DNA of 64,000 nucleotides from NCBI GenBank assembly GCA_030141605.1, contig JAQGDQ010000020.1, positions 496,001 to 560,000 on the forward strand, written 5' to 3'. This DNA is from Tubiluchus corallicola. Taxonomy: Eukaryota; Priapulida; Priapulimorpha; Priapulimorphida; Tubiluchidae. The position numbers and the translations under genes were made by a program. The notes beneath the pieces are model-generated. The model saw only the letters and a list, made by a program, of their open reading frames with translations, had not been told where the DNA came from and made no database searches. This document shows positions 11,293-24,661 of this stretch, in pieces; position 1 is the stretch's first letter; each line of letters begins with the position of its first letter.

Positions 11293-13640
11293 AATCTGTA
11301 TTTTGAAATTATCTAGAAAGCTGCTGTTTCATATCATTGTCTGTTGAACTTCTACATGCTTTTTTTAGTCGGCAAGAAATTTGTATGCAAAGTTTATAGC
11401 AGTTTCGTTAAACAAAATACAAAAAAATTCTGTCCTTTTGGAACTAACAAAACGACATCGTGTACGTAAAACCAAAAACAATTTTGCTGCGGAGCAAGTA
11501 GATTTTTCTAAATTAAAGTGATGATAATTTGTCCTACAAATACAGGAGTAACATTAGTACTATCCGCGACAAATCAGCAACAGATATATAAAAAATGTGA
11601 ATCAGCAACTTGCTGGTTGTCAGATCTTAGATATGAAGGTGCTTGTTGACGAAACGAATTCTTTCTGAACTACGGCTACCTTCAACAAATCAATGTCAAT
11701 TTAAGAATGCTCTCATAAATAACCTCTAATAGCACAGAGCAGTCAGTGCTCCTAACAAATAGCCACCTAAATTCTGCTCCGTTAGTTTATGGTCACTCCA
11801 TTGCTAGAGTCCGTTTATAGCCTGCAACATTGCACACAACAAAATTATGAAATCCTCCAAAAAAGATTTCGGTTTTTATGCTCATTTGGAGTTGTACCGC
11901 TGTTTAAATTCTAGTTAAATTGTTAGATTAGACGACTTTTCAGAAAAATGGAACATTGGAGGCGTTTTTTAAGTGGGCACTAGGCAGCATAGCCAGTCTT
12001 GTCAATTTGAAATCAAAAAGACCCTAGCCGGCTTGAAAAATTAGCGGAAAGGGCTCAAAATGCAAAATAAAAAAGAAATGACCGCTATGTTTTTGCACAA
12101 ACAATATAAATTTAAAAAAATCATTGCCACAACATTATCATTAAGATGCAATCATGACATTTTGCTTAAGCTGCTGGGCCTAAGCAATTAGTTTCTCTTA
12201 GCTTTATTTCAAAAATGGCCGTCGCCCAAAACAAAATTATGCTAACTATGCAATTTCATTTAAAGATTTGTTATAAAAACAAAAAGCAAATTATTTTTAT
12301 TAATTCGACCTTGCTGAATATAAAAAAGACTCCCAAAAAAGACACAAGGCGACTTAGACAGTTTAATAAGCAAAAACAAAAACAAAATGTGCGCCCGGTT
12401 TCCGACTTATATAGTCTAGATAATTTGCCTAAACTTGCCAATTTTGCGTAAAAGTTATGAAACTTTGCACACTGCTAGAACCCATCAAGGTGATTAATTT
12501 GGGATATGAGACCAATCAGAAATATCCAATATGGTTGCCATTTTCAAGATGCCCGACCAGATAGTTTAGATGACGATTTTGGTGTCTAAGTACAGGTTTT
12601 CAAGGTCAAGGAATCCATGTCTAATGCCTAAAAATGCCTATAATATAACCTCTGTTAAGATTTCGTGCCTGTAGCCACTTGTTTAATATATTAGCTACAT
12701 TGCATATTCTGAAGCAAATAGAATGGTGATTTTATTGTTTATATGTAGGCTTTGAAGGTCAAGGCTTTAGGGTAATATCCGATATGGTCGCCATCTTCAC
12801 GTTGGCTGACGAAATAGCTGTTACTAGTTTATAAAGGCAATATCTTTGGCCCTTTGAAACTGTGAATAGCATGGGACTTAAAGAGACCAGCTTCGTCAGT
12901 ATTTCATGCCAATACTGGTTCCGACCAAGTTTCAGCATTTACAGAGAGAAGGAAAAGATGGTTTGGCCTACGTGGCAAGTGTTTAAGGCGATAACAGAAG
13001 GATTTGTATCGCTAAGAAACACGATTAGAGCTGAGCAGCTGACTGAACTCACGCCTGTGCTTGAACGTTTTGTCACACTCTTGTATGACACAGCAAGCAC
13101 GTTTTGATGCTAATTGACAAAGCATATAAAGGCTTGTTCACAAGAAAGGCAATGTCAATGGAGGCATTTTCTCCAACATCTGCGGGGATGACCTGCTGCA
13201 CTATTGGAGTACACCAGACATGTGGTATATGAGGCAGGATGCTGTTAGGCCAAGCGTTCATCACTGTCCCCAGCTTGACCATCACCATTTGACTGCACCG
13301 AGAAAATCCACTGACTTGACATGGGAACCACATCGGACATGTGGAACTGAAGCAATTATTAAATATGGCTGTCAGCCAGCCAGCCAAATGGTACTATGGC
13401 AAATGTAAATGTGTCCAAGCAAGACTTGTTTGCACAGCCTGGTCCAAATACAGTGGTGTGGCGGCACTAGTGAACGTGACAGATTGTTTTAGAGGTTATC
13501 AGTATTATCTATATCAGGGTCCATAAATTCTGACCTAAACTGTTTCTTTCAAGGATTTTTTTATCTTCGGGCTTCTTTATCAGATTCTGTATTGAATATG
13601 TGATGTGTATTCGTGATTTTGTTCAATATAAATAATAATG

Positions 13641-13675
<35 letters not shown>

Positions 13676-13700
13676 AATAATGATAATGATGATGATAATG

Positions 13701-13785
<85 letters not shown>

Positions 13786-16700
13786 CAACAACAACAACAA
13801 CAACAACAATAGCAACAACAACAACAACAACAGCAATAATAATGAAAAAATAATAACAAGTAAGGTTTTAAATCCTTGGTCTGTAAAGCAGAACATGCGA
13901 TATAGCTAAAGTATTGTACAATCGGCTATTGTACAGCCATCTTGGCAACCATCCTGAAATTCTAAGTAAGGGACGTCATAAGTAAGGTGCATTTAAGTAT
14001 CAGCTGTGGATCTCTTAACCTTGGAAACCTATATAGGCCCTATAGACACCAAAATCATAATCTCATCTGTTCTACCTGTTTAAGATATGGCCTATGTATG
14101 CTAACGGCCGTTATCTTGTCGGTCATCTTGAAAATGGCTGCCAAATTGGAGAATTTTCTATTCACAGCATATCCAAAATTAAACACCTTGATGGGTTCTA
14201 ACACTGCGCAAAGTTTCTTAAGTTTTAGGCGAACTGTGCAATTTTTCGGGGAGGCAACGAACACTTTGTTTTTTGCTTAATGAGCAGTTTCAAAAGCCTT
14301 TGGCGTCTTTTTTGCAGTCTAGCAATTTTCTAGATTCAGCAATAATTTGCTTTTTGTTTTGTACTGTAGATGAAACGTACAGCTAATAAAATTGCACGAT
14401 CGGCACAATTTCGTTTTGCGTAGCAGCCATTTTGAAATAAAAGTAACAGGAACAGGAATGGATTTTTTAGGTCCAACTACTCTGGAATTGAAGTCGTAAT
14501 CGCTCTCGTTAATATGGCTATTTTTTCCGTTTTCGACCCTTTTCCGATAAATTTTCAAGCTAACAATAGCCTTTTCGGATAGAGGATACTCAAATTGATA
14601 AGACTGGCTATGTTGCCCAGTTTTAGAAAAAACACCCCTACAACTTTAAAGCAGCACCTTTTCAGGATTTTCTTCTAGTCTACGTAGAATATTCACACTT
14701 GGTTGACACTCACAGACACAATGGTTGAATTTTACCGCATTCTTGTCAAATAGCGCTGTTACACCGCAAGCCGGAAGCCAGCACTCACAGACAACTGCCC
14801 AACGAGATGTTTGTAGCGTGAGCGGATCATGGCTCTCTATCAATGATAATCCTCTAAGATGAGTTACTGAACCGGTAGAGGTGTCCCAGTCTTGTTCGAA
14901 CTCTACGAGGTAAACACCCAAGACTAGCTTGCGCCCGGAATGAGCTATTACCCTGTCTAGGAATAAATTACAAGAAAGTCATAATAACCCCATGCGTGTG
15001 ACATAGATGTCGTTCGTGCAACACAGAATTTTCCCACGCATTTTTTGGGCTCTAGCAAAATTATCATTGTCTCTCTTCGTTTTTCTTCAGGGTATTTCTA
15101 CAACGGAAGAAGACGCTGTCCAGCGCACTTTGACGGCATTCTTTGTTGGCCACCTACTTTAGAAGGGTTCACTCAATATCTAACGTGTCCAGCTTTTGTT
15201 GGAAACATACAGTACGACACATCTGGTTAGTGTGAAGTTGTTTTATTAATTAATACTTACAACATTTAAAATAGTAATAACAAAAATCATAGGCATAATT
15301 ATAGACAGAAATCTCTTGCATAGCTGTGTGTTTATGTTAACGTTTTTAAAGGAAAAGACCCTTTCTCCGACGTTGATAATAAAAACAACGTATCAAAAGG
15401 TATTTGGAAGAGGTTGCCAAAACTCACCATCTAAAAGGACCTGAATTGGAGTTTCAAGCTAATTTATAAGAATCAGAGGAAATTAAGCTCATTTTTTTCG
15501 AACTCAGTAACTAGTAAAAATAACTTCTCGCGAAGAAGTGAATATTAACATCTTGAAAACATAAAACGTTCAGTATACAGTACGCTGATAAGTCATGAGT
15601 TGCAGAAAGCGAAAATAGAAATAGCGTTTTTCCTTTAATTTTTCCCAGCGCCCAACTGAAAAAAATCACCAATGAGAAGACACCTTTCTGTTGGTGTATG
15701 TAATGGTCAAAGATGCGTGATGAAACAGCTGGTGTTCTAGCAATGGAACTTACTCAATAAATGCTCTTATATCCATCTATACAGATATTATATCTATAAC
15801 CATTACTATTAAAGAATAATAAACAAATAATTAATTACTACGTAACGCGTTTACATAACACAAACCCAGTGGCTGTATTACTAATCTGTATCTAATAGAT
15901 GCTAACTGTGACATTTAAAATGAGGTGGAACTGTTATAATTGCAATACTAATTAGTTCTTATTGTCATTGCACTCAGACTCCTGCTGTCAATTAAAGTAG
16001 CACGACTTTATTATCGTGTGAACCAGAAATGTTGCTATTGTGAAATTAATTAATAACCAGGCAGATTTCCTATGCGTAGGCACACCTTGATGAAAACCAA
16101 TTACGGAATCGAAGAAGAGACGTTTCGTATTTTCGTTTTCTCATCTTTGCGTTTTTGTAGTTTTGTGTTGTCACGTTTTTGAATTTTGTTTTTCTTGCTT
16201 GTAGATTTTTTCTCTGTTTTTTCTCGTTCGCGCATTATTTCGTCTAATTGTGTATTGACTAACAAACGTATTAAAAGTGATCCTCTATCTTTGATGTTTT
16301 CATTATGCCCACATTTTGAATTTCTACCTTTGTATTATTCTGATTTTGCTTGTGTTTTCGTGGGTTTTAATTAGTTTTTAGGTTCTCGTCTTTAACACTA
16401 CATTTCTTCATGTTTCATCTTCTTATACTTTTTGTGTTTTTCTTATTTGTGGTGTTTTCTAAGCTCGCATTTCTGTTGCATTTTCGCGTTCAATTGACGA
16501 ATCTTCGCCTTTGTTTTTGTCGCTTTTAAGTGCAACTATAATTCAGAATGTATGCAGGCGACACTGCACAGATATTCATTCAGCAACTAAACTAGTAATG
16601 ATAAAAGTGCATAACTTGTAGGCTAAATTTTGCAATAGCTTTCAAAAGAATCAATACTATGACTAGAAAAAATTGTTTGTCGTAATAATAATCATTGTTA

Positions 16701-19700
16701 ATACCTGGAAAATCCTCAAATTTGAAGAACAAATTGAAGAAAGCGAAAACTGCCACGCCCCAATTTCCACTATTAAACTATTTTCATGTAATTGAGCATC
16801 TCGTGAATTGAGCGTGATTTGCTGTCATTTACACTTTCACCGATTTGCGACGGGTTTGGTTAAGTTGACATAAATTTAACCGATTTACGCGTGCAGTACT
16901 ATTCACAGCATTCATGCGGTAAACGCAAATACTTCTGGTCTATACTAATACAGTTTATTCCGCATTTATTTCAAATATTCTGACTTGCTTACGAAAGAGA
17001 CGAAATTCAAAGAAACGATGAAATATATTTTTCAAATAATTGTATATTCACTGTGCAGTCTTCCACATCATTTCCTTGAAAGACTATTTTTCTTTGTCGT
17101 CGAAACCATCGCGCTATTCTATTGCATAAACTTCATTCTAAAATAGATTTTTCGATTTGTTGAAACCTTATTGACCATTAAAAGGATTATGATAATAAAT
17201 GTTGCATTCACAATGATTACCATGTGACATTAATGATTTCCTTATTTTAATAAAAGACTAATTTTAATTGAAGAGACATCGTTATCTTTCTGTGTGCACA
17301 GTCTGGGCCTGCAACTTGGCAATAAAAATATTCATGTCGCTCAGCCAGCACAGGACGTCGTAACAACGACATTCTATGTCGACCCTCCAACATGACAAAC
17401 TATATCGTTTCCTCAGTATCCTATGTTGTTCCCACAAGAATGTACGTCAAAACTATTATTTTTTTAGTTTAGAAAAATTTATTTTTTGCGCGAAAGACAA
17501 TTTTTCCAAAGAATAGTTCGTATGTTTTTCCTAATTATTTCCTAATCAATAGGTTTGGCTTACATGGGCGCAGACCGCAGAGAAAAATAATGAGGGGGAG
17601 GATGGCTTCTAGATTAATTTGAAATTAGCCTTAGCAGTGAGACCTCTGTTTTTGCATTTTGCATCTCTGTATGTTTTCGGTGGTTTGGAGAAATCTAACG
17701 CCCAAAAATGTGCTGATGAAGCATAATGAAATTAATAACTAATAAATAATAACTAATTTCCCTTTACATTCACAGATAATGCAAGTAAAGATTGTTTGTT
17801 AGGAGGAACGTGGTCAAATTGGTCAGATTATTTAAACTGCAAACCGGTACACGAACTCAATTCTTCGTTAGGCGACACATTACAGGTAAAAACGCAGTTT
17901 TTGAGCAACTATATAGTAGTTTTTGCAGTTCATGCCATTTGCACGAGATTTTACAATTTTATCTGCGATTTGTGCGAATGGGTCCATTTTGCAGTGATTT
18001 ATTTTACTGATTTTTAGTTTACTGATAATTACTTCCATTCAATCAATATCTCTGATTTAAAACATTCTTAGCAAACACAATACACTTACGATTAGTATAA
18101 TTTGCTTTTACGTACTGTAACATCGGGAACCACGAACCGTGGCTTTTTGTACATTTTGATGATTTTGCTAAACTTTTTCTTTGATTATCATTGTTTACGT
18201 TTCTGAAGAAGTTGTTTCCCGTTTTTTGTTAAGCACATTTCAGCATTGAATAACGCGGAAAGCATCGAACTGAAAGAGAGCTATAGAGAAGATTTGTTAT
18301 TAATTTGTTCACAAGCAGACCCTCTTATAATGACCCCTACTTGATTATTTAAGGTTTATTTTTTCAACGCCCCAAACAGATATTTTATATCCCAGACGAA
18401 CTTTGAAATTAATAATTTTCCCATGTTCGGTCAAGCGCAGTGTGAACCGTAACAACTTCAGGCATCCAGATTATTCGAAAGCCCTGACCATTTAAAACAA
18501 ACTTGCGGTATTATAGTAACAATACAAAAACTCTAAAATCACTAAAAATAATATATCTAGTACGCATGAATGCAAAGCGTCTGAATATTATTTCACTTGT
18601 TACAATTACCGTTACCACGTTTTGTCGAACGTAGATAATCAAGGTTACGCATTTGAAGCTACGTTAATAGCTAACTGTAAATGTTGTGAGACATAAAAAA
18701 GATATCCAATATGGTGCAATTTCGCAAAAATGATATTGCAAACGCTGGAAGTGCTCGGCGGATGTGTCATTGTAAGGTTTCAGGAGCAGATAAGAACTTT
18801 TAACAGATGATAATGCACATGGCAAAAATATATGTCACCACAAGTAAATTGAAGACGCGCAATGCTAAAATGATATTTCAATTTCTCAACACTGCCTTAG
18901 CCACAAAAATAGTAAGCTGATTTGCGGTTTTATTAAATTAGTAAACGTGGACATTATTGATCCTAAAATCCAATATCGTAGGGTAACTGAGTTATTTTAT
19001 TAGATTTTAATTAAGTAACTAAGTGGCTTCTCTTTACATTTCCAATTACCCATTAACCACGAAGTTAAGCTGAGGTGTAATAGTTTTATTCCGGGTGTTT
19101 GCCTGTTTGTCTGCTCACTTGCTTGTCTGTATGCATAGTTGCTTATTTATCCTAGTTATTTGGCAGTTCAATCTATTGCCGGTCAGTGATGTGGTCGTTC
19201 GGTCACTCTAGTTATTCATTCGACTATATGATTGGTCAACCAACTGACTGACGCGACCTGGAAAATGCCCACTGTTAACACCAAATCTAATAAAACGGTA
19301 TACCTAGAGTGTTTGAATTTTACCAATATATATATATATATAAATATACATATATATATATATATATATATTGCACAATTTGAACTTTAGAAATGAAGGC
19401 CAAATCCAATTAGGAAAGATATTAATGCTCTTATCACGAAATGTAAGATCTAAGATCATAGTGTAGACATAAATCATCTACAGCAGAGGACCAAGTATTA
19501 ACCCTTAAAGGAAATTTTTTCGGGGTGCATTTAATTCTGTTACACTCAGGATACTGCTGACGTTTCATAAGCTACATAAGATTATCTAGATATGTTCGTC
19601 TACAGTAGACTACTATTAATCATTTTAGTTTCCACGATCAAATTTGCTGACCTGGCTGCTGAATCATTCAATCATTAAGTAAATAAATTTACAATGCTTG

Positions 19701-22700
19701 TAATTTCATTTAAACAAAAAAATGTAGCCTTAATATTTACTCCAAGAATGCTTTACTACTAACGCGTGTTTATTTCTGATAAGGCATTAGACGTACCTTT
19801 TTTAACATCTGACGAGGTCTTATGAGGGAGGTACTAAGTTTCTAAACAAATAAAGAACTTAGTGAGAGAAAAGCTTTTTCACAGACTGTTTTGTTATGGC
19901 TAACATTTAATTTACAATTGTTCTTTCGAAACGAAACGTCAATACCTGAACAGATTTCCCAATTCATGAATACATTCTGAAAATTCTGAAAAATTCTAAC
20001 AATAGGAGAATTTTGTCAGAAAAGCGGTATGCTGCAATCCATAAACACAGCAAATGTATAGCTCGCTGCACCGGATGCAGCCATGTTTCAGTATAGTAAT
20101 AGTAAAAATTTTGCTTTTGCAAAACGTGCAGTGACAGCTAGATTACTCCTAAATCTTTTGAATGTGATTCTGTTAGGAAGCTGCGAAGCGTGTTTTCACG
20201 TTTGTGTGTCACGAGTGTTTCGCGTTTTCGAACACTAGAATACGGAGCTGTGTTGTTCTGACAATATTAACAGCAACGAGACTCAAGCAAATTAAGGCCC
20301 ATTTTAATTAAAAAATAATAACTTTTTGCACAGCTTTGCCACTAGAGACATGTACACCAATAACATCATATACTTGTTCTTAACGTTATTCTTTGCCAAG
20401 GAATAGAGACTTTTACTTTATGTTTGTACTAAATAATATAAACACAAATGCAATCTAGCTAAGAATTAAGTTACTGAATCATTTAATCATTTCTTTCCTA
20501 CATTTACAGGAAGTAATTTACCAGTTAATACTGCAATAGACCCTTTTTTCGGTTGACACCTGAGTTCTATGTTCAGTTTCTGACAAATTTATGTTACGCA
20601 ATCTTTTTGTCACCAATACCATAATAATGTTTTTTATTTTAACATGCGTTTTAATTGAACAAGCTAAATTTAGCACTGCGTCGAAAGAAACGCAAAGGCG
20701 AAAGTATAGTAAAGTACACTGACTCGAGTATTTTCTTCTATACCAAAAATGGTATTTAGTGATTATTTTTCGTTTTCTTCTTCGCCTAACTATAGTCCGC
20801 AGAGGTGTACTGAGCGCTGTGGTTATCTTTTTTTCTTTATTGTGTTTTTTTAAATAGATTGTAGGTAAGTGCCCATTTTTGTTAAGTATTGTAAACGAAG
20901 TTTAACATTTACATAAGGATTTTTGCTAAACTGCTGAACTGCAAATGACCGTTTTTGTTTCCTATATTAAATCCTGCTTCTGCTGCTACGAGTTTAAAAA
21001 TTTAGACATTTTGGTAAACCCATTGTGCTTAGCAGACACGAAGCAGAATCATTTTTACATGCCTTGTTAATATTTTATATTCTTCACGCAGTGGCCTGTA
21101 GTATCTAATGTCACACGACAATAAAGAGAAAAATGAACCCAAGGGAGACTAATAAAACCGAATACTGCTATATTAAAATTCTCATAACTCACAATATTGT
21201 ACCTAAAATAAACCCTGCCAGATTACCATTTTAAGCCAACTAAAACATGTTGTAATGATAGTTTTTAATGATGTTAAATATAAATACGTAACTTTGCATA
21301 TGGCGTGATCAGAATACTTACAAAGGCCAACTATCAAATAGGATGACCTTTTGTGGATTTAAAATAATTTTCTGTTTTGCAATTGATTGCTTTTGTCAGC
21401 TATACTTACGCAGTAACGTTACTGTCAATCATCAATTACTGTACCATTAGAAGTCGAAGAGTGTTTCGAAAAAAATTGTTGGACAATTCAACAAATCCAA
21501 ACGTTTAACCGTTCAGCCTCTTGAGACTGATCTTTACAAAAGACCAAACGGAAAGCACCGTTTAAGTTAACGCACTTGCGGCTGTTTGCTGCTTGCTATA
21601 AGGAGGCAGAAAAGTTTTATTCCTGTCTCAAATGTCGGTTTAATTATTGCCGACTTTACGGTGGTTATAAATAACTGTTTGTGGAAAGAGCAGGGAAGAG
21701 TTTTGCTTATATAGCTGCGATATTCTCACATTGAAAGTGTTTCTATATTGCCAATAGAACAACAACTATTTGTTTCAGGCTCTAGCTCAAGAGTACAGAA
21801 TTGCACAACTTATCTACTACGTTGGGTACACTCTGTCGATTACTTCACTCGTTTTAGCTATTTTGATATTTTTTTGCGCAAGGTAAACATAATTATCATT
21901 TATTGGATAAATTAAAAAAACTGCATTTTTCTCAGGCAAGAAGGTTGAGATTATGAGAGTTAAAATGCCAATTTTGCTCTTAGTTAAGTAATAGTTGGTA
22001 GCTATGTACATGACCATAACTTTTGAAAACTGTTTAGTGATTTATTATGTTGACATTTGTTGTCCATAAATACGTTTGTTTAGGAATTTAAATTCTTGTT
22101 GCCATAATTTTGTTGTAAAACGTAAAAAGTAACGTTTTTCAATTGGAGAGTAAATTAATAAATCATTCAGTTGAAGTAAACATCCATATTTTAGGTTTAG
22201 GTTTATTTTACACTAGTCAGAAGAGTTCAAAAAGTTTCCATTTCAATAGCTTATTCTGGCAGTGCTATCATAATGGGCGTACATTAGCAGCTGGCTGCCA
22301 AACACGACTTAATACATTATTCATTTTATTGCTTAGTGCGTTAGGCAGTGCAGGATAAGATGGAAAACAATAACAGAACTCCACCAATGTTTATCTCAGG
22401 AAACAACGTCTCATTTATTCATGTGTGGTGGCTTCAATATTACCTGCAGTACATATTTTCCCATTCATGTCACTGGCTCAAAATAAGCAATGTCACTGTT
22501 GTGAATAGAGTAGGACCTCAAGAAGCTAGTATTCTGCATGGTGCTTATAAACCATGCGGCTCGCTGGTTCAAATGGAGCATGGAAAAGTCTATGGGGCAA
22601 GTTCTCTGACTTTAGTTACTATAGTTTTAGAATTATTCATTATATATTATGGCCCCTATCTCGTGATATTAAAAATCCTAACTTTTTAAAAGGTTACATA

Positions 22701-24584
22701 CAGGTCTGCCTCACAGCACTTTTAAAAATGCTTATGCAAAAATATCGAATTCAACTCAGTCCGAGGAGATGGTGAATGCCAATCGAAAAACTGACCGATG
22801 TCCAGCGTCATTGACCCTTTAATCGAGGTCACCAGTCACCAAACCACTTTCTAGGCTTCTACCTCACGTATTTGCCTTGTGAGATCCGTGTCCTAGTACT
22901 CTCCGTCTGCGAGTTAACATGAATTAAAAAGTAGAAAGCAGGATGTGTAGCATAATGATGAAAAACCAGCATCGGAGGTTCTGCTAGTTCCGCGACGCAA
23001 GCCTTCGCGGATAAAAATGTGAACGTTCGTAATTCAGAAACTGCAATCTAACCTTGTTAAAAACATAAAATCTATATATGCCACACAGCGTATAAATGAT
23101 GGGGTTTTCGTGTATTGTTATTACAAAAATAATTTAATGGCTTGTATAATCCCAAAAATTTTTTTTTCAGAAAACTCAGTTGCATGAGAAACAAGATTCA
23201 CGTTAACCTCTTCATCAGTTACTTTTTCAGCGATGTGTTGTGGATCATTAATAATCAAACTCTTGTTGGAATCGCGAAGCGAGATTCAGTATGTTTCTTT
23301 TTAACGATCAGAAATAATTTGCAAAATTACTGATTTTTGCTCTGTAGCCGGCCAAGAATCTGTGCCAGATTTAAACTTTAAATCAATGAAACGAAACTCA
23401 CATGAGGTAATTTAATACTTTGCTCATTGTTTGACTTGTGAGTGAGATTTTTGACAATGTGGAAATAAAAAATACTATTACAAGGAAGCAAATTATGACT
23501 GAAATTTCAGTTCAAGGAGACATGATGTTTAAAGTACTGTCCTTGAATTTCAAGCAAGCAATTTCTCAGTTTTTGCTCTTGGCTGTTGGGTGAACTTTTT
23601 GTACCAAATTTTCCCACATTTCTTAGACCACAGGATATATGTAGAAACGTATATAATTTGCAAATAAACAGTACGCGTATAGCAGAAGACCAGCAAAGGT
23701 ACAATTTCAGCTGAAAGGTACAACTATAGCCAAAACGTAGAAGTTTAAAAATACTGCGGCACTCAATGATAGAAGCAGTGAATCTTATTCACGCAAGGCT
23801 TTTTTGCTCGCGCGAAACTAAGTTGTGAATTTAAAAAATTATAATATCAAAGTTTCGGTCTTGGAGATTCTTACATTCGACAGTCGAAATTGCAGAGCTC
23901 CAGGATTTATGCTGTAATCTAATATCTTCATATTTTGATTTTAGATATTTTGCCGGTCGATGGTAACAATTTTTAACTACTGCCAATGTACAAACTTTTT
24001 CTGGATGTTAGTCGAAGGACTGTACCTGTTCATTTTGACAGTTTTCACATTTTCTGCATCACGAGTCGAGTTTTTCTTCTTCGTTCTCATTGGATGGGGT
24101 AATCGCTGAACGTTTTTATTTATATGTCTATCATCAGAGCTTATTTGTAAACATATGACACGATTTTGTTTTCCGTTTTTGACCATCATAAACTACCTTT
24201 ATAGGACGTGCTTGATATAGCTGACTCGCAAACATCTTTTGTTTAACTGTAACACTCTCTGAAAATATAACTTTTGTCGAGTGAAATTTTTTGAGTCTAA
24301 AAGGTTTTTGTGATTCTAGGAATTCCCATTGTGGTGATAGCGATCTGGGGCATTGTAAAACATCATTTTGATAAAAACAGGTATTCAATTTTAAAGAAAC
24401 GAACGAATTTACGAACGTTGATATGTGTAAACGAGTGAATGACAGTATAAATGAATGAACGAATGCATGATTGATTGATTAATGGATTAATTGATGAAAC
24501 GAAGGAATGAAAGAATGAATGTATCAAAGAATGTGTGATATAACGAATGGATGGATCAATAAATAAATAACAAAATAAATAAAG

Positions 24585-24661
<77 letters not shown>

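Larger units (their letters stand above)
11920..14680. mobile_element. Composite element with about 0.8-kb inverted arms in GPCR intron 1
   Basis: Sequence from about 11920 to 12715 aligns, with indels and many substitutions, to the reverse complement of about 13890-14680. Shared landmarks are GCATAGCCAGTCTT, AGAACCCATCAAGGTG, CCATTTTCAAGATG and GATTTTGGTGTCT. The centre holds the decayed coding remnant at 12862-13490 and a trinucleotide microsatellite. The layout suggests an old DNA element with long terminal inverted repeats, or two copies of one repeat in opposite orientation. Exact ends and target duplications are not resolved. Confidence 0.65.

Noticed and set aside
13561-13909. Overlapping poly-Asn, poly-Leu, poly-Tyr and poly-Ile open frames
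   Set aside because: They are translations of a trinucleotide microsatellite, open in several frames at once; the same holds for 49394-49720.
22348-22775. Overlapping open frames of 113 and 73 codons between GPCR exons 4 and 5
   Set aside because: No recognisable motif and frames broken relative to each other; perhaps an old transposon piece, but not supportable.
23331-23400. Extra GPCR exon between TM2 and TM3
   Set aside because: A CTGTAG acceptor-like site is followed by a stop in the required phase, and the TM2-TM3 spacing is already normal without it.
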